Source: Bifidobacterium biavatii DSM 23969
GTDB taxonomy: Bacteria; Actinomycetota; Actinomycetes; Actinomycetales; Bifidobacteriaceae
Assembly (NCBI RefSeq): GCF_000741165.1
Contig: NZ_JGYN01000004.1
Location: 62,001 to 126,000 of the forward strand
DNA: 64,000 bases
Direction of reading: 5' to 3'
Every line of letters starts with the position of its first letter. Position 1 is the first letter of the stretch. This document shows positions 55,007 through 62,854 of the stretch, piece after piece. A program made the translations under genes and the position numbers. The notes under the pieces were generated by a model. The model did not search any database, was not told the DNA's origin, and worked only from the letters and a program-made list of their open reading frames with translations.

Positions 55007-55870
55007 ATGAAGCGGTTCACTAGTCGTCATTCATTGGCCGCACGGCACATACGGTACGTATCGGCGCTCATCACAGCGGCGGCATTGCTGGCAACGTTCG
55101 CTGTCGCATGGGCAACCGTTCCGGCCACGGCGGCACAGCCATCCCACGGCAGCCAGGTTCCGGAGGAAGTCGCGCAGCTCATGCAGGACAATCTGCCGAA
55201 GGCGGCGCAGTTCATCGCAACGCAGGGCACCGTCCGGACCGGCGACGTCGCAGGCCGCACCGCACACGTGCGCTATATCCAGCCGTATTACGTCATCGCG
55301 GCCGGCGACGACGGCGGCTACCAGGCCGTCGACGTGGGTTGGATCGCCGCCATAACCATTCGGGGCAAGCCGGCGGGCACCGCCAGCGTCATGCGCGATC
55401 CGGACAACGGCACGATCACACCGTACGAGACGACCACGAACGCCGACGTTGCCGCATGCCTTGAGCGAGCGTATCGCGAAGGCGGCGTGTTCGCGGAGCT
55501 GACCCGGCTTCATCCGTATGGCTATTTCATGATCAAGGACGGCAAGGTGACGCCGCTGAACGAAGAGTCGGAGCATTACATTACCGAAGCCGTGAGCGAA
55601 GACGAGTTCTTTGACGGACTGAACCGTCTGTCCGCGTGGCTGGACGAGGCGTCGCAGCTGGGCTCGTCCGCCCCCGACATCTCCTCCAACCGCAACGTGC
55701 TCGTGAATCCCTTGGAGCCGCTCGACACCGGCACCCCGGTCGACGCCATCCTGATCTCGGCGGCGTTCACCCTGCTGCTGGTCGGCGCGTGCGGCGTGGG
55801 CTTGTACCGCGGGATTGCGCGGCTCAGCCGCCGGTCTCGCCGACATGTCCGACGAGTCGCCAACGGCTGA
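55007..55870 (+). CDS. Exported membrane-anchored protein of unknown function
   Basis: A 287-residue protein with an N-terminal signal or anchor (SALITAAALLATFAVAWATV, about residues 19-38), an extracytoplasmic domain of ~190 residues containing QPYYVIAAGDDGGYQAV and NGTITPYETTTNADVAACLE, a C-terminal helix (VDAILISAAFTLLLVGACGV) and a basic tail RRSRRHVRR. GGAGG precedes the ATG. I do not recognise the domain. It lies within the glycan island but is flanked by its own terminator, so a link to sugar use is not evident. Confidence 0.7.
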   Translation: MKRFTSRHSLAARHIRYVSALITAAALLATFAVAWATVPATAAQPSHGSQVPEEVAQLMQDNLPKAAQFIATQGTVRTGDVAGRTAHVRYIQPYYVIAAGDDGGYQAVDVGWIAAITIRGKPAGTASVMRDPDNGTITPYETTTNADVAACLERAYREGGVFAELTRLHPYGYFMIKDGKVTPLNEESEHYITEAVSEDEFFDGLNRLSAWLDEASQLGSSAPDISSNRNVLVNPLEPLDTGTPVDAILISAAFTLLLVGACGVGLYRGIARLSRRSRRHVRRVANG

Positions 55871-55900
55871 CGATGGCCGAAGACGGACATATATGACAAA

Positions 55901-55954
55901 GCGGCGCATGGACGGGAAGGAGGAGAAGGAAAAAAGATCCCGTTCATGCGCCGC
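55901..55954. terminator. Strong bidirectional terminator hairpin
   Basis: A 17-bp stem (one G-T pair) around a 20-base purine-rich loop, between convergent genes. The stem begins GCGGCGCATGGACGGGA. Confidence 0.75.
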
Positions 55955-56077
55955 CGATTAGGACGGCCGGGCTGGATTCGACAAGTGAGCGATACCGGCC
56001 CGGTGTTCAGTTGTTCGAGTGGACGCGCCGCCGACAAGACCGCTGGCGCGACGGCGTCGCCTGTACGTCGGTTCGGG

Positions 56078-56992
56078 TCAGAGCTCGTTGTCCCATTCGT
56101 CGTGCCATGCGAGCAGCGCCTTGCGGTCGCCGATCTCGATGGGCAGGGTGACGAGTTCGGAGTTGCCGAGATCCTTGTTGTGCCAGCGGTCGCCGATGTA
56201 GAGGAACTTGGTGGCATGCCACTGGTCCTCGCCGTCGAGCGGGACGATGATGTCGCACTGCGATTCGTAGGTCTTGGAGCCTTCCGGCGTGAACGGCTTC
56301 CACTCGCTCCACGGGCCGTGCAGATCGGTGGCGGTGGCGTACATGTTGTCGTTGCAGTCCCAGCCAGTCAGCTGCGAGCCGAACCAGTAGTAGACGCCGT
56401 CGCGCTTGACCATGATCGGCGACTCGTAGCCGGCCCAGTAGTTCGTGCCCTTGAGGCAGGCCACGTCCTCGACGACCGACAGGTAGTCTTCGGACAGGCG
56501 GTAGATGTGCGTGCCGTGCGGCCGGTCCTCGCTCAGGATGTAGCCGGTGCCGTCTTCGTCCTGGAAGACGCCGATGTCGCGCGACTCGTAGCCGCGGAAT
56601 TGGAACGTCGAGAGGAACTCGAACGGTCCGGTCGGCGAGTCGCTGATGGCGGTGCCGATGTGCGCGTACGAGTAGTTGTTTTCGCCGTCGACGTGCAGGT
56701 ACATGACGTACTTGCCGTCGGACGGGCGGCGCAGCACCTTCGGCCGTTCGACGATGTGCTTCGGCCCGTAGACCGAGTCTTCGGGACCGACCGGCAGGAC
56801 CGTGCCCTCGTGTTTCCACTCGGCGAAGTCCGTAGTGGAGTAGCAGGCGACGCCCTGGAACAGGTTGCCGTTGTTCTTGATCTCGCCGTACGCGTACCAG
56901 CGGTCGCCGAACCGCTGCACGCCGATGCCGTGCAGCTGCGCGACGTTGCCGTCGGTGTCCTTGAAGAGCTGAACGCCCTTGAGAGTTGCCAT
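56078..56992 (-). CDS. GH43-like enzyme (galactanase-like)
   Basis: A 304-residue propeller enzyme related to the first domain of the gene at 53020. Motifs: LHGIGVQRFGDRWYAYGE, VACYSTTDFAEWKHEGTVLP, SDGKYVMYLHVDGENN, YESRDIGVFQDEDGTGYIL, YESPIMVKRDGVYYWFGSQ and GWDCNDNMYA. There is no signal peptide. AAGGAAA lies upstream of the ATG at 56992. It is downstream of the permease pair on the same strand, though 387 bases of repeat-rich DNA separate them. It probably acts on the oligosaccharide that these permeases import. Confidence 0.8.
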   Translation of the reverse strand: MATLKGVQLFKDTDGNVAQLHGIGVQRFGDRWYAYGEIKNNGNLFQGVACYSTTDFAEWKHEGTVLPVGPEDSVYGPKHIVERPKVLRRPSDGKYVMYLHVDGENNYSYAHIGTAISDSPTGPFEFLSTFQFRGYESRDIGVFQDEDGTGYILSEDRPHGTHIYRLSEDYLSVVEDVACLKGTNYWAGYESPIMVKRDGVYYWFGSQLTGWDCNDNMYATATDLHGPWSEWKPFTPEGSKTYESQCDIIVPLDGEDQWHATKFLYIGDRWHNKDLGNSELVTLPIEIGDRKALLAWHDEWDNEL

Positions 56993-57041
56993 GATTACGT
57001 ATGTTTCCTTGTTGTTGGATGTATTTAAGTGTGTTGTAGCG

Positions 57042-57119
57042 GTATCGCGCTTTGCGCGATGCTGTGTTGTTGGCGGCCTTGCGGCCGCGACGCTCCCCCA
57101 CCCGGCTTCGCCGGGAGCA
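57042..57119. repeat. Composite hairpin repeat, copy 2
   Basis: TATCGCGCTTTGCGCGAT, GGCGGCCTTGCGGCCGC and CCCGGCTTCGCCGGG in the same order as at 44656-44732. Further palindromes continue to about 57240 (AAAACGCCTCCGGCGTTTT, GGCTCGGCCTAGCCGAGG), filling most of the 386-base gap. Confidence 0.78.
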
Positions 57120-57299
57120 TTCAGCAATTAAGGACGGCCTGACGGCCGCGTTTTGCTGGCTCGCTATCGCTCGCTCCTCGCCTAAAAACGCCTCCGGCGT
57201 TTTCTTCACGGCTCGGCCTAGCCGAGGAGGCCGAGAGCTGCCGCCAGCTTCATAGTCGTTGCTACGGTTATGAAGCCAGCGCCTTTAACACGCCTTGCT

Positions 57300-57348
57300 G
57301 GCTCCCTCGGCTGAGGGAGCTGTCACGCGAAGCGTGACTGAGGGAGCG
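57300..57348. repeat. GGCTCCCTC palindromic repeat
   Basis: GGCTCCCTCGGCTGAGGGAGC followed by TCACGCGAAGCGTGA and TGAGGGAGCG. Repeats of this type are common in gut bacteria. A degenerate copy is at 43228. It ends 31 bases beyond the permease stop and may act as its terminator. Confidence 0.75.
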
Positions 57349-57378
57349 TCGCGAGCCGTCGGCCGGAGGCCGATTCCG

Positions 57379-58335
57379 TCAGCCCTTGACGGCGCCGATC
57401 ATGACGCCCTTGTTGAAGTACTTTTGCAGGAACGGGTAGAGGATCAGGAGGGGGGCGGTGGAGACGATGATCACACCGTACTTGATCTGGTCAGCCAACT
57501 GCTGCTGCTGGAGTGCGCTCTGGCCACCGTTACCGGCACCGCCCTGCTGAGTCTGGTTCGCCAAGAGGATGTTCTGCAACACCATCTGCAGGGGCTGCTT
57601 CGTATCCGTACGAATGTAGATCAGGCCCGTGAAGTAATCATTCCAATGACCCACGAAGTAATACAAGCCCAACACGGCGATGATCGCACTGGACAGGGGG
57701 ATCACGATTTTGAGGAAGTAGCCGAAGAATGAGAGGCCATCAATCTGCGCCGCATCATGCAGTTCTTCAGGAATCGAGGTTTCGAAGAACGAACGCGCGA
57801 TAATCAAATTCCACACACTCACGGCACCCGGCAGGATGAACACCCACATGTTATCCAACAGATTCAAATCCTTATACAACAAGTAAGAAGGGATCAGACC
57901 ACCCGCGAAGTACATCGTGAACGTAAACAAGAACAAAATCACACGACGCGGCTTGAAATCCACCCGGCTCAACGCGAACGCGGCAGGCAGGGTCACGATC
58001 ATGTTCAACGCCGTGCCCACCACCGAGTAAATAATCGTGTTCTTATAACCAATCCAAATACGACTATCAGAGAACACTTTCTCGTAACCACCGAAGTTAA
58101 TATCCACCGGCAGAACAGTGACCTTACCAGTCGAGACCATCGCGGGATTCGAGAACGAGGCGATCACCACGAACCACAACGGGTAAATCACCACCACCAC
58201 AATCAAAGCCAACAAGACCCAGATCACGATATCCGCAACCCAATCAGCAGGCTCACGATGCTGAGCCACATGCTTATTAAACGGAATCTCATCCCCGCTC
58301 TTCTTCACGGCCGGGGAAACAGTCGCACTAGCCAT
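57379..58335 (-). CDS. CUT1-type ABC sugar permease (YtcP/LplC-like)
   Basis: A 318-residue inner-membrane permease with six helices. The EAA loop LHDAAQIDGLSFFGYFLKIVIP (about residues 200-221) docks the shared ATPase. IPFNKHV near the start and FNKGVMIGAVKG at the end match the LplC/YtcP group that pairs with LipO-type binding proteins. A Gln/Gly-rich loop (QTQQGGAGNGGQSALQQQQ) lies near residue 275. The ATG at 58335 is preceded by AAAGG. It is 30 bases downstream of its partner permease. No ATPase gene is present, as in systems that use one common MsmK-type ATPase. Confidence 0.92.
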   Translation of the reverse strand: MASATVSPAVKKSGDEIPFNKHVAQHREPADWVADIVIWVLLALIVVVVIYPLWFVVIASFSNPAMVSTGKVTVLPVDINFGGYEKVFSDSRIWIGYKNTIIYSVVGTALNMIVTLPAAFALSRVDFKPRRVILFLFTFTMYFAGGLIPSYLLYKDLNLLDNMWVFILPGAVSVWNLIIARSFFETSIPEELHDAAQIDGLSFFGYFLKIVIPLSSAIIAVLGLYYFVGHWNDYFTGLIYIRTDTKQPLQMVLQNILLANQTQQGGAGNGGQSALQQQQLADQIKYGVIIVSTAPLLILYPFLQKYFNKGVMIGAVKG

Positions 58336-58365
58336 AGCCTTTACCTTTACCCTTTCCACGTTCGC

Positions 58366-59349
58366 TTAGAAGATGCTCGTATCCGACACGCGCTTGGAAA
58401 TCCAATTCGCCAAAATCAAGAACACGAAATTAATCAACGTGTTAAACAAACCAATCGCCGTAGCATACGAGAACTGGAACGACTTCAAACCAATCATGTA
58501 CGTATACGTGGCAATCACCTGAGAACCCGGCAAGTTCATAGCATTCTGCATCAACAGAACCTTCTCAAAACCAACCGAGAGGATATTACCCATATTCATA
58601 ATCAGGAGAATCACACACGTCGGCATAATCGTCGGAATATCCACATAACGAATCAACTGCATACGACCAGCACCATCAATCTTCGCAGCCTCATACAGAC
58701 TCACGTCAACCGAGCTCAACGCAGCCAGGTAGATGATCGCATTCCAACCACAATGCTGCCACACCTCAGACAACCAATAAATCGGCGCCACCATATTCGG
58801 ATTATCCAACAGGCTCGTCCCACCAAAGAAACGACCCAAGAGTCCCGTGTTCGGCGTCAAGAAAATGTTCAACATAGCCACAATCACGACCGTCGAGATG
58901 AAATGCGGCATGTACGTAATCGTCTGCACAAAACCCTTCACCTGAGTACTGTGAATCTGGTTAATCAACAGAGCCAAGATAATCGGCGCGATGAAGCCTA
59001 GCACCAGAGTACCAAGACTGATCTTGATAGTGTTAAGCATCACCTTGCTAAACATCGGCGACGTGAAAAACTGGTTGAAATACTTCAACCCAACCCACTG
59101 ACCACCCGTCAACCCCTTCGACGGAACAAAATCACGAAACGCCAACTGAATACCATACATCGGGATATACGCGAAAATAAACACAAACACCATCGCCGGC
59201 AACGCCATCACCCAATGCTGCCAATAATGCTGCACATGCCACACCAACTTCCTCGGCCACGGCAACGCCTTAAACGCAGCAGTATTATCGATCACTCCCG
59301 AAGCATCAACCGTCTGGACGGCCGCGGTCTTTGTCTTGGATGCTGTCAT
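58366..59349 (-). CDS. CUT1-type ABC sugar permease (LplB-like)
   Basis: A 327-residue permease with six helices and the LplB start MALPAMVFVFIFAYIPMYGI. The EAA loop is YEAAKIDGAGRMQLIRYVDIP. GGAGG precedes the ATG at 59349. Together with the next gene it forms the channel for an oligosaccharide importer; the best candidate binding protein is at 60942-62533, with those at 37344 and 50956 also possible. Base composition is clearly lower in GC than the surrounding genes (29/60 at 58501-58560 and 27/60 at 58921-58980), with many T-ending codons. Confidence 0.92.
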   Translation of the reverse strand: MTASKTKTAAVQTVDASGVIDNTAAFKALPWPRKLVWHVQHYWQHWVMALPAMVFVFIFAYIPMYGIQLAFRDFVPSKGLTGGQWVGLKYFNQFFTSPMFSKVMLNTIKISLGTLVLGFIAPIILALLINQIHSTQVKGFVQTITYMPHFISTVVIVAMLNIFLTPNTGLLGRFFGGTSLLDNPNMVAPIYWLSEVWQHCGWNAIIYLAALSSVDVSLYEAAKIDGAGRMQLIRYVDIPTIMPTCVILLIMNMGNILSVGFEKVLLMQNAMNLPGSQVIATYTYMIGLKSFQFSYATAIGLFNTLINFVFLILANWISKRVSDTSIF

Positions 59350-59475
59350 AGCAGTTCCTCCGCACGCATGATCATTGTCTCCTCCTGAGCCGTTGCCGGC
59401 CCATCCCTTACGAGCTGCAATGCCCGTAAACCCGCGTTCCTTGGTTGTCGGTGGCCCCGTCAACCCCTGAACGAC

Positions 59476-59487
59476 TATAACGATATA
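59476..59487. promoter_or_regulatory. Operator-like palindrome before the permease genes
   Basis: TATA-ACGA-TATA with a central CG, 127 bases upstream of the permease start. It is the only LacI-like site recognised on this side of the divergent region. Confidence 0.4.
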
Positions 59488-59673
59488 CTTAACATTTCAA
59501 AAAGTCAAAATCTGAACTCAAACATATCTCAAACGCACAAAACCCAGCAATTGCAACGTTTTTCGCACCTCCCTCGACTACCGAACCGCACAAACGGCAT
59601 CGCAACCAGCAACAAAACACAACAGAATAGCTCAGAATCACAACGACACGGCACGTAACTTATATATAAAAGC

Positions 59674-59689
59674 ATGTATCTTTATACAT
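59674..59689. promoter_or_regulatory. LacI operator at its own start codon
   Basis: ATGTAT-CTTT-ATACAT ends just before the ATG at 59690. It has the same half-sites and spacing as the site at 12279-12294. Confidence 0.6.
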
Positions 59690-60733
59690 ATGAAGTCCGT
59701 ACCATCTTCCCAACAGTCAAAGCCGACGCTCAAAGACGTGGCCGAGGCGGCGGGCGTGTCGATCATGACCGTGTCGAACGCGCTGCACAACAAGCCAGGC
59801 GTCAAGGCCGAAACCCGCAAGAAAGTGCTTGCGGTGGCCCGGCGCATGAACTATTCCAGCAATCCGTCGGCGAAAATGCTGCGCTCCGGCCGCAGCGACA
59901 TCATCGAAGTCATCGTCGGCAGCTTCGACAATCCGTTCTATTCGCGGCTTGCCTCCGCACTGTCGGACGAGATCGAACGCAACGGCCGCGAGGCGCTGCT
60001 GCGCGAGACGCACTATGACCGCCGCGGCGAGGAAAACGCGCTGAGCGAACCGTTCAGCCTGTTCTGCGACGGCGTGATCATCGTCACGCCGCTGCTGTCG
60101 TCGGACAAGATCAAGCAGATCGCCCTGCACAAGCCGGTGGTACTGCACGAGATGCCCTCCGACGACAACGTATTCGATACGGTCAATCTCGCCAACGAGG
60201 ACGGCGCGGCCGACGCGATCCGTCACCTATATGCCAAGGGTTGCCGTAACATTGCCGTGATCGGCTCGTCGCATCTCGGTCCCGAGGACATGCTGCTCAA
60301 TCTGAACAATCCGGGAACGCTGCGCTATCGCGGCTGTTTCCGTGCATTCAACGAACTTGGGCTCACGATGAGCCAGGACACCGCGTTCGACTGCGGTTGG
60401 GACGCGCACAGTGGGCGCGAAGCAGCCGAACGGATGCTCACCTCGGGCATTGCGTTCGACGGCGCGTTCTGTCTGACCGACTCGGTCGCGCTCGGCGTGC
60501 TACAGACGCTGCGCCGGCATGGCATCCGGGTTCCGGACGATTTCAAGGTGATCGGATTCGACGGCATCAGCATGGGAGCGGATGTCTCCCCCACGCTCAC
60601 CACCATCGAGCCGGATTACCGCGAGGCCGCGCGCGCACTCGTCGCGGACCTGCTGGCCCGCATCGACGGGTCGACCGCCGCGCCGCGCAAGACGATCGTC
60701 GGATATACGGTCACCGAACGCGAGTCGGCGTAA
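59690..60733 (+). CDS. LacI-family transcriptional repressor
   Basis: A 347-residue regulator. HTH TLKDVAEAAGVSIMTVSNAL at residues 13-32, hinge near SAKMLRSGRSDIIEV, sensor with FSLFCDGVIIVTPLL, FDGAFCLTDSVALGVLQTL and DFKVIGFDGISMGAD. It lies between the permease genes (divergent) and the solute-binding protein gene (convergent), so it is the likely local regulator. The palindrome touching its start codon suggests tight autorepression, and the matching site 47 kb away suggests control of the GH2 gene too. Confidence 0.92.
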   Translation: MKSVPSSQQSKPTLKDVAEAAGVSIMTVSNALHNKPGVKAETRKKVLAVARRMNYSSNPSAKMLRSGRSDIIEVIVGSFDNPFYSRLASALSDEIERNGREALLRETHYDRRGEENALSEPFSLFCDGVIIVTPLLSSDKIKQIALHKPVVLHEMPSDDNVFDTVNLANEDGAADAIRHLYAKGCRNIAVIGSSHLGPEDMLLNLNNPGTLRYRGCFRAFNELGLTMSQDTAFDCGWDAHSGREAAERMLTSGIAFDGAFCLTDSVALGVLQTLRRHGIRVPDDFKVIGFDGISMGADVSPTLTTIEPDYREAARALVADLLARIDGSTAAPRKTIVGYTVTERESA

Positions 60734-60874
60734 CGCATTATCAGGCAGGCGTTCGTCCGACGTCCGATCCGACGTTTCGGCGACCACACCCGTTGTACTG
60801 AGTCGCTCACTGAAACGATCCACGACCGGCAACGGACGCACCATGATAAACGAGCGAACCGTGATATAGACGTG

Positions 60875-60924
60875 ATATGCATGGTGGCGGGATACTTTTC
60901 GAAGCATCCCGCCACCATGCATAT
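60875..60924. terminator. Long bidirectional hairpin
   Basis: A perfect 19-bp stem (60875-60893 with 60906-60924) and 12-base loop between convergent lacI and solute-binding protein genes. Confidence 0.8.
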
Positions 60925-60941
60925 CGGCCGTTCAGCTTGCG

Positions 60942-62533
60942 TCACTTGGTGTACTTGTCGTACCACTTCTGCCACAGGGCGACGGTGTCGTCCATGCCGA
61001 GCGTCTTGAGCTTAGAAACGAAGTCGTCGAACTCGTTATCCACGCCGCCGGAGACGATCCAGCGAGAGATCACCGGCATCGCGTAGTCGAACATCTGCGT
61101 GTCGTTGTTGGAGATGGTCGTCGAGTCGGTGTCGGACGGGCGCACGTAGTCGGGCATCGTATCCTTGGTCAGGTCGAAGTGCTTGTACTGTTCGGCGTAC
61201 ACGTCGTCGGCCGCGCGGAACGAGGTGAGGTAGTCGATGTTGTTGACGGTCACGTCGTTCGGGATCCAGCCGGCCGCGCTCTCACCGCCGAGGCCGACGC
61301 GTTCGGTGGAATCGTAGACCTTCTGAGTCAGCTCGTAGGTCTTGTCGTCCTTCTTGGTGACGTATTCGGGGCTGGAACCGTAGAACTGCTGGACGGAAAC
61401 GTCCGGATCATACAGTTCGTTGACGATCTTGAGCACTGCGTCCATGTGCTCGTCGCCGGCACGCACGGCCAGCTTGTTGTTCTGGAACATGGTGGTTTCC
61501 ACGGAGCCATCCCACGTCACGTCGTCGGCCGACATACCCGGGCCGGCCGGAGCCGGCATGGCCACGTATTCGTCAGACAGGTCGCCGAAGTCGGTGGCCG
61601 CGTAGGCGAACGCAACGCCGGTGAGCGCGGTCTTGCCGTCGCTGGAGAGTTCGGCGTTGTACTTGGAGGCGTCCTTGGTGAGCGCATCGGACGGGATCAG
61701 GCCCTTGCTCATCAGCTCGTGCAGGTACTTGACGACGGTCTTGAACTCGTCGGTGGCCATGAAGTTGCCGACTTTGCCGTCCTTGACGTAGATGCCCTGC
61801 TGCGACGGGCCGGAGTTGAAGTGGGTGACAATGCCCAGCGAGTTGAGCAGCAGGAAGGTGTTGTACCAGTCGGGACCGAAACCGGTGGTGTCGAACTTCT
61901 TGATGTTCATCGGGATTTCGTCGGCCTTGCCGTTGCCGTTCGGATCCTGCGTCTTAAACGCCTCGAGCACGTTCTCGAGCTCGTCCCACGTCTTCGGGAT
62001 TTGCAGTCCGAGCTTGTCTAGCCAGGTCTTGTTGATGAGCATGTGCTGGCCGGAACCGTAGAACTGCTGGCCGCGGGAGGACGGCAGTACGTAGACGCTG
62101 CCGGACGGGGTCTGCGCGAGCTTCTTGGCGTTCGGCTGCTCCTTGAAGAACTTGGCGACGTTGGGCAGCTGGTCCATGTGCTGGTTGAGGTCTTCGAACA
62201 CCGGCACCTTGTCGGCGTCGGACGGGTCGAATGCCGCGATGGAGATGTCCGGGACAGAACCGGAGGCCAGCATCGGGGACTTCTGGTTGGACCACGCGGT
62301 GGTCATGACCTGCGACCATTTGATCGTGCAGTCGCACGCCGCGGTCAGCTTCTTGGTCCACTCCATCTTGGCGGGGGCGATGGTGTTAGCTGGGTGACCA
62401 CGAGGATTTCGATCTGCGGCTTGTCTCCGCCGGCGGTGTCGCTGCCGCAGCCGGCCAGCATGGTCGCGGCCGCGCAGGCCATTGCAGCTCCGGCGATGAT
62501 GCGCTTGCGCGTGTTCTTCTGTGCACCACTCAT
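60942..62533 (-). pseudogene. ABC solute-binding lipoprotein, frameshifted near the 5' end
   Basis: The ATG at 62533 (GGAG upstream) encodes a lipoprotein signal with lipobox LAGC and continues to about EILVVTQ. The mature part (ANTIAPAKMEWTKKLTAACD onward to the stop at 60942) is in a frame displaced by one missing base near 62385-62395. The rest is a full family-1 binding protein with MLINKTWLDKLGLQIPKTWD, DPNGNGKADEIP and MDDTVALWQKWYDKY. It is the natural partner of the permeases at 57379-59349. If the frameshift is real, this transporter has lost its own binding protein; if a sequencing error, the protein is ~530 residues. Confidence 0.85.
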
Positions 62534-62618
62534 TGCTCTGTCTCCTCACTGAGCGTTGCGGGCGGTCCCCCTGTGGACGGCCCTGCGGTTGCCCGATTAC
62601 TGTTCCCGGCAGGTTTTT

Positions 62619-62669
62619 GGTATACCGGTGAACCTATCGACAATCACTAAGATATACCGCTGTACCAAA
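62619..62669. promoter_or_regulatory. Paired operator-like sites upstream of the solute-binding protein
   Basis: TTTGGTAtacCGGT on the plus strand (about 62616-62629) and TTTGGTAcagCGGT on the minus strand (about 62656-62669) are inverted copies. This layout suggests a regulator binding both and perhaps looping. Confidence 0.5.
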
Positions 62670-62761
62670 CATGTCAAGTCATCGCGACACGCCGGCGCAA
62701 TCATCGCCCGCGCCGACCTGTGCCGACGCCTCCCCGGCAACCTTCCGGCACCGTCGTATAC

Positions 62762-62786
62762 AAAAAGGCCCGGAATCATCCGAGCC
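62762..62786 (-). terminator. Terminator of the ABC exporter gene
   Basis: On the minus strand GGCTCGG pairs with CCGGGCC (one G-T pair), followed by five T, 69 bases beyond the stop. Confidence 0.8.
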
Positions 62787-62854
62787 AGGCAGTATCACAG
62801 CACCGACGCAACCGTCGTGCAGCCGCGTGCGATCGCACGACTGCGGCAACGCGG

